A DNA stretch of 64,000 nucleotides. It comes from HXMU1420-13 sp024742815. Lineage in GTDB: Bacteria > Bacteroidota > Rhodothermia > Balneolales > Balneolaceae. The notes below the pieces were generated by a model. It searched no databases and had not been told where the DNA came from. It was given only the letters and a program-made list of their open reading frames with translations. The stretch spans positions 1 to 64,000 of the forward strand of contig JANSXX010000016.1 in the NCBI GenBank assembly GCA_024742815.1. Direction: 5' to 3'. Positions 25,444-35,616 of the stretch are shown here, in pieces. A program made the translations under genes and the position numbers. The first letter of the stretch is position 1, and each line of letters begins with the position of its first letter.

Positions 25444-28400
25444 TCGCTTCAGGAATTTCATCTTCCACAAAATACATGTCGATATCACCCTGACCTTCCA
25501 CATGTACTTTTCCTCGATAATCACATTTGTACTTATCGTGTACAAAATCACAAGTGGTTGCTGAGATGTTAATTTTCCCAATCTCCCCTACTTCTTCTAA
25601 TCTGCTCGCCAAAATTACAGTCGATCCCCAAATGTCGTAGGTAAATTTCTTCTTACCAACAACTCCTGCAATCAGGCTTCCACTGTGGATACCAATGCGC
25701 ATTTTCCATTTAACGGCAGATTTCTCATTGCGCTGCTCTATGAATAATTGCATTGCTTTTGCAGCTTTTACACTTAACAACGCATGATCTTCTTTCTCAT
25801 CTGGCAAGCCGGAAACTGCCAGATAAGCATCACCGATGGTTTTAATCTTTTCGAGTCCGAATTCCTCACAGATTGCATCAAAAGCTTCAAAAATCTCATT
25901 TACTTCAGAAACCAATTTCTTAGCCGACATGGTGGCTGCCGTTGAAGTAAAGTTCTCGAAATCGGTGAATAACACGCTAACTTCTTCGTAACGGCGGGGT
26001 GAGGCAAATCCTTTATCCTTTATTTCGTCTGCAATCCCTTTTGGAAGCATGTTATACAACAAGTTATCGCTCTTTTCTTTTTCATTTTCAAGCAAGAGTG
26101 TACGTTCCTTAACCAGGGCTTCCAATTCTTCATTGTATTTCTGAACCTGCTCTTTCTTTTTACGCTCTTTGCCAATTTGATGGTTGATAAATCCAACAAT
26201 CAGCGTAGCTCCGAACAGTGTATAAATGCCATAGGCCCACCAAGTTTGCCATGGCGGTGGAAGTACCTTTATTTTGATGGAGCGCCCAACGGTATTCCAG
26301 ATTCCATCTTTATTTGAGGCACGAACCATAAAAGTATAGGTTTCACCCGGTGGTAAATTCGTATAGGAAACGAATCTGCGGCTACCAACCTCCTGCCATT
26401 GAGGATCGAAACCTTCCATTTTATACATGTACTTATTTTGCTCTGGGGCAGCATAATGTAAGGCAGAAAACTCAAATGAAAACACTTTCTCGCGCCAGGT
26501 AAGCACTATTTCATCGGTTTCAGAAATGGATTTTGTTAACGGCGAACCTACTGATGAGATCGGTACATTCTCGTTAAAAATCTGGAAATCTGTAATTACA
26601 ACGGGCGGCACATACGGATTATCGCGAATGCTATCAGGCTTAAAAATCACGATTCCGTTGATTCCGCCAAAATACATGGTTCCATCATTTCCTTTGTGAA
26701 ATGCATTAAAACGGTACTCATTACTCGGCAAACCATCGCCCCGATCGTAAACTCGAATATTTTCTGTGTCAGGGTCGAAATCAACAATCCCGTTATTGGT
26801 ACTCAACCATAAATGCCCACGATAATCTACAATAATTCCGTAAATCACATTATTGGGTAAACCATCTGCCGTTGTATAACGCGTAAAGGTTTCAGTTTCC
26901 GGATCGAATTTATTGAGACCGTTTATCCCACCAACCCACAAATTTCCTTCATTATCCTGCCGAATTACATTGATAAAGTTATCACTTATGCTGTTTGGGT
27001 CATTGGGGTCATTAACGAATCGTGTAAATTCCTCCCGCACCCGATCGTAGCGATTTAATCCAAAACCGTGGGTTCCTACCCAGAAAATTCCACGGTCGTC
27101 TTCGAACATCGACCATATTTTATTGTGGCTGATTGTGTTTGGATCAGAGCTTGAGTGTTTAAATCGCTGAAATTCACCGGATTCCCGATCATACGCATTA
27201 AGGCCGTTATTGAGTGTTCCAACCCATATTATATTCTTGCTGTCTTCGAAAATAGTAGTAATAATATTACCACTGATGGTTCGCTCATCATCCGCATCAT
27301 GCTTAAAATGAATGAATGAATCAGTGATCTCATTGTATAAATTCAATCCTTCGATAGTACCAATCCAGATATTACCGAAACTATCCTGGTAAATGGCATT
27401 AATGAAATCGCTACTTATGGATGTTGGGTCGTTCGGATTGTGCACATAATTGATAAACGATAACGTACGGGCATCTTGGCGATTTAAGCCGCCACCTTGT
27501 GTTCCAACCCAAAAATCGCCAGATCCATCTTCGAATAGTGAAGTGATGGAGTTGTTACTTAAACTGTTCGCATTCGACGGATCATTTTGATAAACCGTAA
27601 AACTCTCTGATGAAGAACGAATAAACTTGTTTAAGGCTCCATTTTGAGTTCCCACCCAAAATACCCCTGACCGATCCTCAAAAAGTGATGTAATGGAGTT
27701 ATTACTAAGGTTAATCGGGTAATTTAACTCCATGAAATTGGTAAACTCGTCGGTTTGGCGATTTAAAATATTCAGCCCGTTTAAGGTACCTACCCAAAAT
27801 GTACCTCTGGAATCTTCATACATGGAAAGAACCCAGTTATTAGAAATGCTATTTTTATCGGTGGGATCGGCCTTATAGCTCGTAAAGTTTTCAGAAATTG
27901 GATCGAATTTATTTAAACCGCCCGACTGTGTTCCTATCCACAACATTCGTTTTTTATCCTCATAAATGGAAACGATCCAATTGTCGCTTATCGAGTTTTC
28001 ATCACTCGGAATATTGGTATAATGCTTAATGGCAAAGGTTTTTCGATCAAAGCTGTACAAGCCGTCATCAGCCGTTCCAATCCAAATAAAACTGTTCGAA
28101 TCTTTAAAAACCGTGGTAATATTTGCTGTAGAGAGGTTGATGTGGTCTTCAACTTCCTTATAAACACTAAAGGTGTTAGTTCGAGGATTCAGAATATTTA
28201 GCCCGCTCTGTGTGCCCACCAATATTACCCCAATCGGATCTTGAAAAAGCGTGGTTATGTAATTATGGTTGATGGAGGTGATATCGGAATTATCATGCTG
28301 GAAGCGTAAAAAACGATCTTGATCACGATCAAATTTATTAAGTCCACCTCCCTTAGTTCCTACCCAAATGGAGCCATCTCTGTCTTCCAGAATACTTGAT

Positions 28401-28669
28401 ATTTGATTGGAAGAGATTGAAAACTGATCATAAGGATCGTTTCTGTACACTTTAAATTCGTAGCCGTCGTAGCGGTTTAATCCGTCTTCTGTAGCAAACC
28501 AAAGGAAACCTCGGCTATCCTGCAAAATATCGTTGATAGTGCTTTGCGACAGTCCATCCTGAGTGGTGATTTGCTCGAATCGAATAGACATTTCTTGAGC
28601 ATTTGATGGCTCTAGCAGAAGCGTGAAAGAAATGAGAAGTAGTAGAGTTGCTTTAAATGTGCTGTTCAT
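25433..28669 (-). CDS. Propeller ligand-sensor fused to class III adenylate/guanylate cyclase
   Basis: The 1078-residue protein has a signal peptide (1-24), about 12-14 propeller repeats in residues 30-680 (units such as ILQDSRGFLWFATEDGLNRY and LFEDRSGVFWVGTQNGALNK), a Y_Y_Y domain (about 700-790, GETYTFMVRASNKDGIW), a membrane segment (about 809-830), a coiled coil with NLLYNMLPKGIADEIK, and a cyclase domain (893-1072). Metal ligands D903 and D947 are present, and K941 and D1012 point to ATP as substrate. R1023 is kept but the transition-state Asn is Ile1019. The sensor part is that of hybrid two-component systems, yet no kinase or regulator is present. It probably turns an external signal into cAMP, if active. 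Confidence 0.9.
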   Translation of the reverse strand: MNSTFKATLLLLISFTLLLEPSNAQEMSIRFEQITTQDGLSQSTINDILQDSRGFLWFATEDGLNRYDGYEFKVYRNDPYDQFSISSNQISSILEDRDGSIWVGTKGGGLNKFDRDQDRFLRFQHDNSDITSINHNYITTLFQDPIGVILVGTQSGLNILNPRTNTFSVYKEVEDHINLSTANITTVFKDSNSFIWIGTADDGLYSFDRKTFAIKHYTNIPSDENSISDNWIVSIYEDKKRMLWIGTQSGGLNKFDPISENFTSYKADPTDKNSISNNWVLSMYEDSRGTFWVGTLNGLNILNRQTDEFTNFMELNYPINLSNNSITSLFEDRSGVFWVGTQNGALNKFIRSSSESFTVYQNDPSNANSLSNNSITSLFEDGSGDFWVGTQGGGLNRQDARTLSFINYVHNPNDPTSISSDFINAIYQDSFGNIWIGTIEGLNLYNEITDSFIHFKHDADDERTISGNIITTIFEDSKNIIWVGTLNNGLNAYDRESGEFQRFKHSSSDPNTISHNKIWSMFEDDRGIFWVGTHGFGLNRYDRVREEFTRFVNDPNDPNSISDNFINVIRQDNEGNLWVGGINGLNKFDPETETFTRYTTADGLPNNVIYGIIVDYRGHLWLSTNNGIVDFDPDTENIRVYDRGDGLPSNEYRFNAFHKGNDGTMYFGGINGIVIFKPDSIRDNPYVPPVVITDFQIFNENVPISSVGSPLTKSISETDEIVLTWREKVFSFEFSALHYAAPEQNKYMYKMEGFDPQWQEVGSRRFVSYTNLPPGETYTFMVRASNKDGIWNTVGRSIKIKVLPPPWQTWWAYGIYTLFGATLIVGFINHQIGKERKKKEQVQKYNEELEALVKERTLLLENEKEKSDNLLYNMLPKGIADEIKDKGFASPRRYEEVSVLFTDFENFTSTAATMSAKKLVSEVNEIFEAFDAICEEFGLEKIKTIGDAYLAVSGLPDEKEDHALLSVKAAKAMQLFIEQRNEKSAVKWKMRIGIHSGSLIAGVVGKKKFTYDIWGSTVILASRLEEVGEIGKINISATTCDFVHDKYKCDYRGKVHVEGQGDIDMYFVEDEIPEAISS

Positions 28670-28861
28670 CAGCTAAATCGTTTAATATTACCCCAAAATA
28701 GTAACCAACTGACCGTTTAGAGTGGGTTAAATTTCTTTATACAATCATAAATTGCCTTAATGTACCCAGCTGATTCATGACTAAAGTATCTTTTTTTTAA
28801 TGAACGTAATCAAGCACGAAGTTGCAACAGAATGAAATGTGGAATCTGTACTTAATTTCAC

Positions 28862-29737
28862 TTATAGTTCGAAAGTGAAGGAGAAACTGTCTCTTCTAAT
28901 TGCGCCTATAAATCCAATTCCATTCTCGATGGTTTCAGAATCTACAAACATATCAGATAGAAATTCGGTACCTCTAAACTGTTCCCATTCCGGCCCGAAA
29001 TGAATGTATCTGATATACATAGTGGGTTCATCAAGTTCATTACAACTTACGGTAGGCAGCCAAAATCTTGGTGGGATATTAATAGTAGCCTCCGGTGGAG
29101 GTGGAAAAATATCCACCAACAAATTAGTTACTGTAAGTTGAAGCTCCATTTCGTCCAATCCATCAATAAATTCTGGCGTTTGGATTGTTTGGATGGGTGC
29201 CCAATGCATTGAACCTTGATACAGCACCCCAACTTCAGCGTTAATGAATTCAGGGCGTTTTACATTTTTGAAGGAAATTCTCAGGTTTTGCCTGCAATTC
29301 GATGCTTTATCCGGAGTTGTATCGGCTATGGTAATTGCCGGTGTTGTTATGGTAGTGCTAGATTCTTGCCCACCATCGAATACTAATTTCACACCGTATG
29401 TAGATGAAGGTTGTAAATTTTGCCTTAGTAAATAATTGTAGGTGTAGTTCCCGTTAAAATTAATGACGGTATCAGGAAGTTGTAACTCTGTATCGGTTGA
29501 AGGATCAATAAAAAATAGATTTACGTCTTCATACCCGATAGTACTATCAATTAAGAAAGGTGTACTTACATTTCGTATTCTGATTGCATTGGTTGATTTA
29601 CCTAAGTCTAGAGCACCGTAGGCCGAATAGGTTCCGATATTATCTTCGAATGGGTTGATTACCCGATCTCGATTGCACGAACTCCCTACTCCACATAGCA
29701 AAAGAAGAATGATAAATTGGTAAGGAGTTCTATGCAT
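28862..29737 (-). CDS. TonB-receptor-associated lipoprotein (DUF4249-like), copy 1
   Basis: The 291-residue product has a lipoprotein signal (FIILLLLCGVGSSC). It is a clear paralog of the gene upstream: both have E-A-T-[IV]-N-[IV]-P-P-R-F-W, P-T-V-x-C-N-x-L and a C-terminal I-R-Y-x-H-F-G-P-E-W-E. With the TonB receptor gene on the same strand it forms a three-gene receptor locus, similar to the receptor/DUF4249 pairs of Bacteroidota. The family call rests on context and general pattern. The lipoprotein probably captures or covers the ligand at the cell surface. Confidence 0.72.
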   Translation of the reverse strand: MHRTPYQFIILLLLCGVGSSCNRDRVINPFEDNIGTYSAYGALDLGKSTNAIRIRNVSTPFLIDSTIGYEDVNLFFIDPSTDTELQLPDTVINFNGNYTYNYLLRQNLQPSSTYGVKLVFDGGQESSTTITTPAITIADTTPDKASNCRQNLRISFKNVKRPEFINAEVGVLYQGSMHWAPIQTIQTPEFIDGLDEMELQLTVTNLLVDIFPPPPEATINIPPRFWLPTVSCNELDEPTMYIRYIHFGPEWEQFRGTEFLSDMFVDSETIENGIGFIGAIRRDSFSFTFEL

Positions 29738-29746
29738 TTTTACGAA

Positions 29747-30631
29747 TTAATTATTATTTGGTACGCCATTCGTAGTGAATAGAATTTGTTTGGTATTTTT
29801 TGCACCAAAAAAGCCAAGTCCGTTTTCAACATCCCCTGATTCAAGAACATCTAAAGCGAGTGTATTTTCGCGGATTACTTCCCATTCCGGACCAAAGTGT
29901 GTATATCGAATCCGCATAACACCATTATCGAGCTGATTACAATTTACGGTTGGATTCCAAAAACGTGGCGGCACATTTACAGTGGCTTCTGCTACCGGTG
30001 GAAATACATCCACCAGCATGTTTTTGATATTTAGCACCACAGCTAACTTATTAGCGCCTTCCACTTTTTGAAGCTGACGGACAGATTTCACTTCACCAAA
30101 AAAGAAACTGCCACCGTATTGAACTCCCAACTCGAACCGGATAAACTCATCGTCTGCAACATTATCGAACTCAATCAATATGTCATCCAAACAAGTTTCT
30201 GTAACCGCAGGAGTTAGTGAAATAGTGGATACACCCGGTGTTTTAGCGCGAGTTGTAGAAATATCTCCTTCCTGCCCTTCTACAGTCAGTCGATAGTTTG
30301 TACGAGGTGTTAACACTTCGTCGATGATAAAGTTCAGCGTAGGATTGTTGTTGAAAAAAACTACGGTGTCGCTTAATTGTGTACTTGTACCAGCGTCCAG
30401 GTTTTCGAAGGTTACCGTAAAGTCACGTATCTCTTCAAGGTCAGCCAACAGAGGAGACTGAGTATCTTTAATACGCACATAATTAAGTGTTGAGTCGAGT
30501 TCCATTGCTCCATAAATGGAATAGGCACTTTCTACTTCTTCAAAAGGTTCAATTACAACCTCGTCACAGGCGCTTAATCCCGCAAACAAAATCAACACTG
30601 CACCAAAATATCTAAATGAAATCATTTTCAT
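29747..30631 (-). CDS. TonB-receptor-associated lipoprotein (DUF4249-like), copy 2
   Basis: The 294-residue lipoprotein (lipobox AGLSAC) is the nearest partner of the receptor gene, which ends 37 bp upstream. It shares with copy 1 the blocks V-D-[IV]-F-P-P, V-N-V-P-P-R-F-W-N-P-T-V and H-F-G-P-E-W-E, so the two come from a local duplication. After the signal both begin with a short P-F-E segment and Y-S-[AI]-Y-G-A. Two lipoproteins for one receptor suggest either two ligands or a heteromeric surface cap. Confidence 0.74.
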   Translation of the reverse strand: MKMISFRYFGAVLILFAGLSACDEVVIEPFEEVESAYSIYGAMELDSTLNYVRIKDTQSPLLADLEEIRDFTVTFENLDAGTSTQLSDTVVFFNNNPTLNFIIDEVLTPRTNYRLTVEGQEGDISTTRAKTPGVSTISLTPAVTETCLDDILIEFDNVADDEFIRFELGVQYGGSFFFGEVKSVRQLQKVEGANKLAVVLNIKNMLVDVFPPVAEATVNVPPRFWNPTVNCNQLDNGVMRIRYTHFGPEWEVIRENTLALDVLESGDVENGLGFFGAKNTKQILFTTNGVPNNN

Positions 30632-30668
30632 GTTCTAGTAAATCTAAAAATCTAAATTAGTTGAATAA

Positions 30669-32972
30669 TTAATTGATATTTAAGCTGATAGAAGCATAAG
30701 GAAGCATCGGCAGCTCATTTACTTGTCGCAGCGTGTTCACATCGAAATAAAACACATTGGTCATGTCGTAGCTATTGATAGCCCCTATTTCTGTCTCTAG
30801 CTCCAGTTTTGGTGAGAGTTGAAATTTTCTATCGATGGATACATCAAGTCGCTGAAATGCAGGAAGATTCCCATCAAATGGAACAGAGTAAAGCGTAACA
30901 GCTTTGCCTTGATTTTGTAGCGGATCCTGATATGGCACGCGAACGATTAAGTCGATCGCATACAACTTGGTGTAGGGCGCGCCACTGCTATATCTCCAAA
31001 TCGCATTGGCTGTAAATTTTCCAATTTTATAACTCGCTAATATATTCAACTGATGACGTCGATCGTGACTTGGATTGTATACGAATTCATCGGTTTCAAT
31101 CCATGCAACTAAGTCGTCTGCAGACGCACTGTATTCAACCTCTGCAAGACCATAACCGAGCGTTAGGTAAAGTAAATCTGTTTTCAACTGAAGTTGTAAA
31201 TCCAATCCATACGTTTCTGCAGTTGCAAATGCGGTACGGATGGTGTTTCCAGGCTCACGTGTCCACTCGGCAACGGGTACATTATCGTTGTGCTTATAGT
31301 AGGTTTCGATATTAGCTTCGATAAAATCACCTATACGTTGACGGTATCCGGTAATTGCATGAATTGCCGTTGGCACGGGTTCGTCTACCCCAACCGGTTT
31401 ATATACATAAAAAACCGTTCCTGCATCTCTTTCATCAGTAATGGCTTCGCGTAGCTGTACATATTTACCAACTGCGAAACTCAATTCTTGATTATCGGTT
31501 CCCAAAGGTTTCCATGTCATTCTAAAACGGGGTTCAAACGTCATACTTACGTTCTCTTGCCTGATTTGCGTGGTAACACCGGGAACGATGGAAAGCGTAT
31601 TGGTTGGCTTAAACTCGGTACTTAAGTACGTACTGAACACCGAGGTATATTCTTCGAGAGTTGCTCCTAAACCAAATCGTTGTGGTTTACCGGTAATTTC
31701 TGGAAACGGCTCGTCGAGATTCGCCTTGTAAAAGTTTAAGTTCCAGCGAAATCCGTAGTTATAGGGGTGATCAAAAGCTGTACCGGTGTTATCCATTCTT
31801 AAGTACCCGATAGAAATATTTGATGTTCTACCAAGATCATCGAAACCAATTTCACTACTCTTGTAGCTGCTGTAACCGATCGTGAAATCCACCGAATTTT
31901 TGAGCTCTTCGCTATACCCTAAACAGCGCGCACCAACTGCTGTGTTTTCCCAACCAAGGCTAATATTTCGTTGCGGATTAATTTTTCCTCTATCATAGGT
32001 GTGCAAAGCGGTCATATTACAAGTAAATCCGTCCCAGTTGATCGAATATCTTGCCATGATATCAGAAAACTTTAGCGGCACATCCTCACCCGTTAAACTT
32101 GGCCCGGCTTGTTCAATTACACTATATCGCCCCATTACCAATAGCGATTGCTTGTCAGTTTCGAGCGGACCTTCTGCAAGTGCCGAAATAATGTATGGAC
32201 TTGCAGCAACCTGACTTTGAAATTGCCTCATGTTTCCTTGCCTCAGGCTTACATCCATTACAGAAGATGTCGCGCCTTCATATTCAGCTCCAAATCCACC
32301 GGCGTATAAATCAACATTACTTATTACCGACTGCGGAAATGCAGAAAACAAATTCGAGATGTGAAAAGGTTTAATAACCGGCATTTTATCCACTAAAATG
32401 AGGTTTTGAGCGGGAGTTCCTCCACGAATAAACAATTCGCCACCACGGTCGCCACTGGTTACAACTCCGGGAAGTGTTTGCAAATACACACTCAGGTCAC
32501 CACCCGGGCCCGGCGCCGGTATTAATTGAATATCAGTTACAGAAATTGATTGCTTACCGGCAACTCGTTGCACGGCTCCACTTCTTGTTCCACTCACAAT
32601 TACTTCGCCGAGTTCGGAATTTGCCGTTGGTAATTCAGTTCGGTATAAGCGAGTTTCGCCCGGAGCTAATGTTATTTCTGCTTCGTGTTTCTCGAAACCA
32701 ATCGATGATATCGCCAAATCGTACGTACCATTATTCACGTTTATGAACTCCCATAAACCATCGGCGTTAGTTGCTCCGGCTTTATACATGGTTCCACTTT
32801 TTCTGAATAAAATTACATTGGCACCTATAATAGGGTTTCCATCTTCTTCAGAAATTACCAACACACGGAGCGTGGATCTGGTTTGGGCGTAAATTTGAGA
32901 AGGGAGCAGCGCAAACAATACGCCAAGAAAAAACCCGCATAAAGCGAGTTTACGAATAGAATTGATGACCAT
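30669..32972 (-). CDS. TonB-dependent receptor with carboxypeptidase-like N-terminal domain
   Basis: The 767-residue protein has a signal peptide (to QIYAQ, about 1-30), a carboxypeptidase-regulatory-like domain (about 33-115, EDGNPIIGANVILFRKSG and NGTYDLAISSIGFEKHEAEI), a plug (about 120-235, GGDLSVYLQTLPGVVTSG, GELFIRGGTPAQNLILVDKM) and a barrel. There is no STN domain, so it does not signal through FecR. The end SISLNIN is short of the usual terminal aromatic residue. It heads the operon with the two lipoproteins. The substrate is unknown. Confidence 0.88.
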   Translation of the reverse strand: MVINSIRKLALCGFFLGVLFALLPSQIYAQTRSTLRVLVISEEDGNPIIGANVILFRKSGTMYKAGATNADGLWEFINVNNGTYDLAISSIGFEKHEAEITLAPGETRLYRTELPTANSELGEVIVSGTRSGAVQRVAGKQSISVTDIQLIPAPGPGGDLSVYLQTLPGVVTSGDRGGELFIRGGTPAQNLILVDKMPVIKPFHISNLFSAFPQSVISNVDLYAGGFGAEYEGATSSVMDVSLRQGNMRQFQSQVAASPYIISALAEGPLETDKQSLLVMGRYSVIEQAGPSLTGEDVPLKFSDIMARYSINWDGFTCNMTALHTYDRGKINPQRNISLGWENTAVGARCLGYSEELKNSVDFTIGYSSYKSSEIGFDDLGRTSNISIGYLRMDNTGTAFDHPYNYGFRWNLNFYKANLDEPFPEITGKPQRFGLGATLEEYTSVFSTYLSTEFKPTNTLSIVPGVTTQIRQENVSMTFEPRFRMTWKPLGTDNQELSFAVGKYVQLREAITDERDAGTVFYVYKPVGVDEPVPTAIHAITGYRQRIGDFIEANIETYYKHNDNVPVAEWTREPGNTIRTAFATAETYGLDLQLQLKTDLLYLTLGYGLAEVEYSASADDLVAWIETDEFVYNPSHDRRHQLNILASYKIGKFTANAIWRYSSGAPYTKLYAIDLIVRVPYQDPLQNQGKAVTLYSVPFDGNLPAFQRLDVSIDRKFQLSPKLELETEIGAINSYDMTNVFYFDVNTLRQVNELPMLPYASISLNIN

Positions 32973-33251
32973 CTATAGAATTATTAATAGGATTTGTACA
33001 ATTATTAAGAAAGGGATGAGATTTGAAATTATTGTGCTCTAATTCAACCTCAATTACATTTTTTTATGTATCTCTTTTCTTGATGAAGCTTCGAATATAC
33101 AATCAAATAGATCAGATTATAAAACCTATTTTATTTGCATAAAATTATTCTAGCTGATCTATGGCAGCAAATGCCCACGGATACTCAAAGCCTCAATTAG
33201 TAAATAGATTTATACACCTGAATCTTTTGATTGGAGTTTTGGAAGACGAGC

Positions 33252-35351
33252 TCAGGCTTTAGGAAGTTCTAAATAGAAGGTAGAGCCTTTACCAACAGTG
33301 CTATCGCAGTAGAGGTTACCATTCATTTTGCTTACAAACGCTTTACACATAGATAAACCAAATCCATTTCCCTGTTCTGCATTAGTTCCTTTTCTCGAAG
33401 GCACAGCGTCTCTGAATAAGTCTTTTTTCAATTCTTCATCAATACCAATTCCGGTATCTTCAATTTCTACGATTACCTTATTATCGTCTTTAGAATTCCG
33501 TGTACGGATGTAGATGTTGCCACCTTTCTCGGTAAACTTGATTGCGTTGATCAGTAAGTTTCTTAACACCATACGAATTGCGCTATTATCTCCATTTACT
33601 TTCGAAAGATCATCTAATTCCATCGATAATGACAGATTTTTCTGATTCAGATTATAAGACTGTCGATCTACCACAGAGTTTATAATCTCAGTCAAATCCA
33701 CACTCTTAAATTCCAGATTCAACCCATTACTCTGGCTCTGCGACCATGCCAATAACCCTTCAATGGTATCTGAGTTCTTCTGTAGCGTAGGCTCAATTGT
33801 TTTCGATAATTCTCTGATTTCTTCGATCGTTAATACATCCGAGCTAATTAAATCGAGTAACCCTTGTAACGTAGCTAATGGTGACCTTAAATCATGAGCG
33901 ATTACTCCCATCAAATGATCACGAGATTCAAGAATTTCTTCTAATTGTTTGGTGGTGTTTCTTAGTTCAAGATTTTTCCTTTCAATAGCTTTCCTAGATT
34001 TTAAAACCAGATAAACAATTAAAAGCAATAAACTTAATGCAATTAAAGAAGCAATCAATGCAACTACCTGAAATCTCAATTTTTGATCCTGTGCCCTTTG
34101 TTGCTCTTTTAATGCCTCGTTTACTTGGATTTGTTGCTCTAATTCTAATTTGCTGGTCAAATCGGCAAATTCTTTTTCCTTTTCCAAATCAAATAGAGAG
34201 TCGGTGAGTTGAGTGTAATTCTCAAAATGTTCGAGAGCTGACTTATAATCAGCTAATTCTTTATTTGTGGTATATAGATTGTTATATGCCGTACTTATTA
34301 ATGAAGATGAACCCAATTTCTTTGCACTAGTCAAACCTTTCTCAAACCAAGTTCGCGCTTCTGAGAATTGCTGCTGATCAATAAACAGTTCTCCCAATGC
34401 ATTGGAATTGTGATAAATACCTTCCTCTACACCAAATCTTTCACTAAAAAGAAGAGATTCTTTGAAATATCTTTCCGCTTCCTTGTAGTCTCCTCTTTGG
34501 CGATTCAAATTCCCCATATTATGCAGTAATATAAATGGTGGCACTCCTTCTCTGATAATGGTATGCAGTTCAAATGCCTGTTCATACAAATCCAGAGCTT
34601 TATCAAGTTCATCTAGGTCAGTTAAAGCATTCGCATAGTTTGTAAGTACTCTTAATTCATCAACTTTCGAATCTATTCCCCTTGCAATATCGAGAGCTCT
34701 TTCCAAATAGATTACAGCTTTCTCAGGTTCTTCAAAGGAGACAAATGTATCCCCCAGATTGTTCAGAATTACTGCAAGGAATGCTGAATCGTTAGCTTGT
34801 TCAGCAAATTGAAGACTTTCCAGATAATGTTCGAGCATCAAGTTATAATCACCAAGCTCGCCATATACTACCCCCATATTCATTTTGATTCCTGCCTTTA
34901 AACGAGGATTAGAAGTATTCTCCCGCAAGCTTGCCTCGTGAAGTGCTTCATCATAAGATTCAATCGATTTAGCATAGTCCCCTTTCATTCGATATGCAGT
35001 GGCTCGTAGATTTAGAAATTGAACCTTTAAACGGTTATCTACTAAATTCTCTACAAAACCCTCACCAACAACCAGCGCCGAATCAGCTAATCGCATTGTA
35101 ACCAACAGATCAATGAGGGCAAGATCAGCAAGTGACTTGCCATATCCATAGTCTAACGAATCAGCCAGTGATTTCCCCTCTTTAATAATCCTTTTCACCT
35201 CGTCGTTCTCACCCCGATCTACCAACTCCATCGCTTGCAAAAGCATTTCTTTTACCTGAGTGGTATCCGCAATTTCTGAATGTTGCGCTTGTACCTGAAC
35301 TAACGAGAATCCAAAGAATCCAATAAAAATAGCCTTAATTAATGTTCCCAT
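33252..35351 (-). CDS. TPR-containing membrane sensor histidine kinase
   Basis: The 699-residue protein has a signal peptide (1-22), about seven TPR repeats in the periplasm (about 105-400, such as RLKAGIKMNMGVVYGELGDY and AVILNNLGDTFVSFEEPEKA), one membrane segment (about 428-451), a coiled coil and a kinase core. The phosphorylated His is H486 in MGVIAHDLRSP; the N box is NLLINAIKFTEK, and the G boxes are DTGIGI and GNGFGLSMCK. No receiver domain or response regulator is nearby, so the partner lies elsewhere. Such TPR kinases are common in Bacteroidota and relatives. Confidence 0.9.
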   Translation of the reverse strand: MGTLIKAIFIGFFGFSLVQVQAQHSEIADTTQVKEMLLQAMELVDRGENDEVKRIIKEGKSLADSLDYGYGKSLADLALIDLLVTMRLADSALVVGEGFVENLVDNRLKVQFLNLRATAYRMKGDYAKSIESYDEALHEASLRENTSNPRLKAGIKMNMGVVYGELGDYNLMLEHYLESLQFAEQANDSAFLAVILNNLGDTFVSFEEPEKAVIYLERALDIARGIDSKVDELRVLTNYANALTDLDELDKALDLYEQAFELHTIIREGVPPFILLHNMGNLNRQRGDYKEAERYFKESLLFSERFGVEEGIYHNSNALGELFIDQQQFSEARTWFEKGLTSAKKLGSSSLISTAYNNLYTTNKELADYKSALEHFENYTQLTDSLFDLEKEKEFADLTSKLELEQQIQVNEALKEQQRAQDQKLRFQVVALIASLIALSLLLLIVYLVLKSRKAIERKNLELRNTTKQLEEILESRDHLMGVIAHDLRSPLATLQGLLDLISSDVLTIEEIRELSKTIEPTLQKNSDTIEGLLAWSQSQSNGLNLEFKSVDLTEIINSVVDRQSYNLNQKNLSLSMELDDLSKVNGDNSAIRMVLRNLLINAIKFTEKGGNIYIRTRNSKDDNKVIVEIEDTGIGIDEELKKDLFRDAVPSRKGTNAEQGNGFGLSMCKAFVSKMNGNLYCDSTVGKGSTFYLELPKA

Positions 35352-35568
35352 TGCTGCGGTGCATACTTACAAATAACGACTGTGATAATACTATGAAATA
35401 ACTCTTCGAGAGAGTGTAATTGATCTTATCGGATGAATCAAACGATTAATAACAAATTATTTAAAATTATATCATTTCTACATTAATCGACCGTAAAGTC
35501 TCTTCATTTACGAAAGTATTCAGCTAACTAATTAGCTAGTAGTTAAAATTCTGCAATTGACTCCACAT

Positions 35569-35604
35569 AAAAAAAGCCAATCAGAACAACTTCTGATTGG
35601 CTTC
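35569..35604 (-). terminator. Rho-independent terminator of the tmRNA gene
   Basis: AGCCAATCAGAA (35575-35586) pairs with TTCTGATTGGCT (35591-35602) around a CAAC loop. On the minus strand the hairpin is followed by seven T. It starts 13 nt after the tmRNA 3' end. Confidence 0.9.
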
Positions 35605-35616
35605 ATCAATTTTTAG

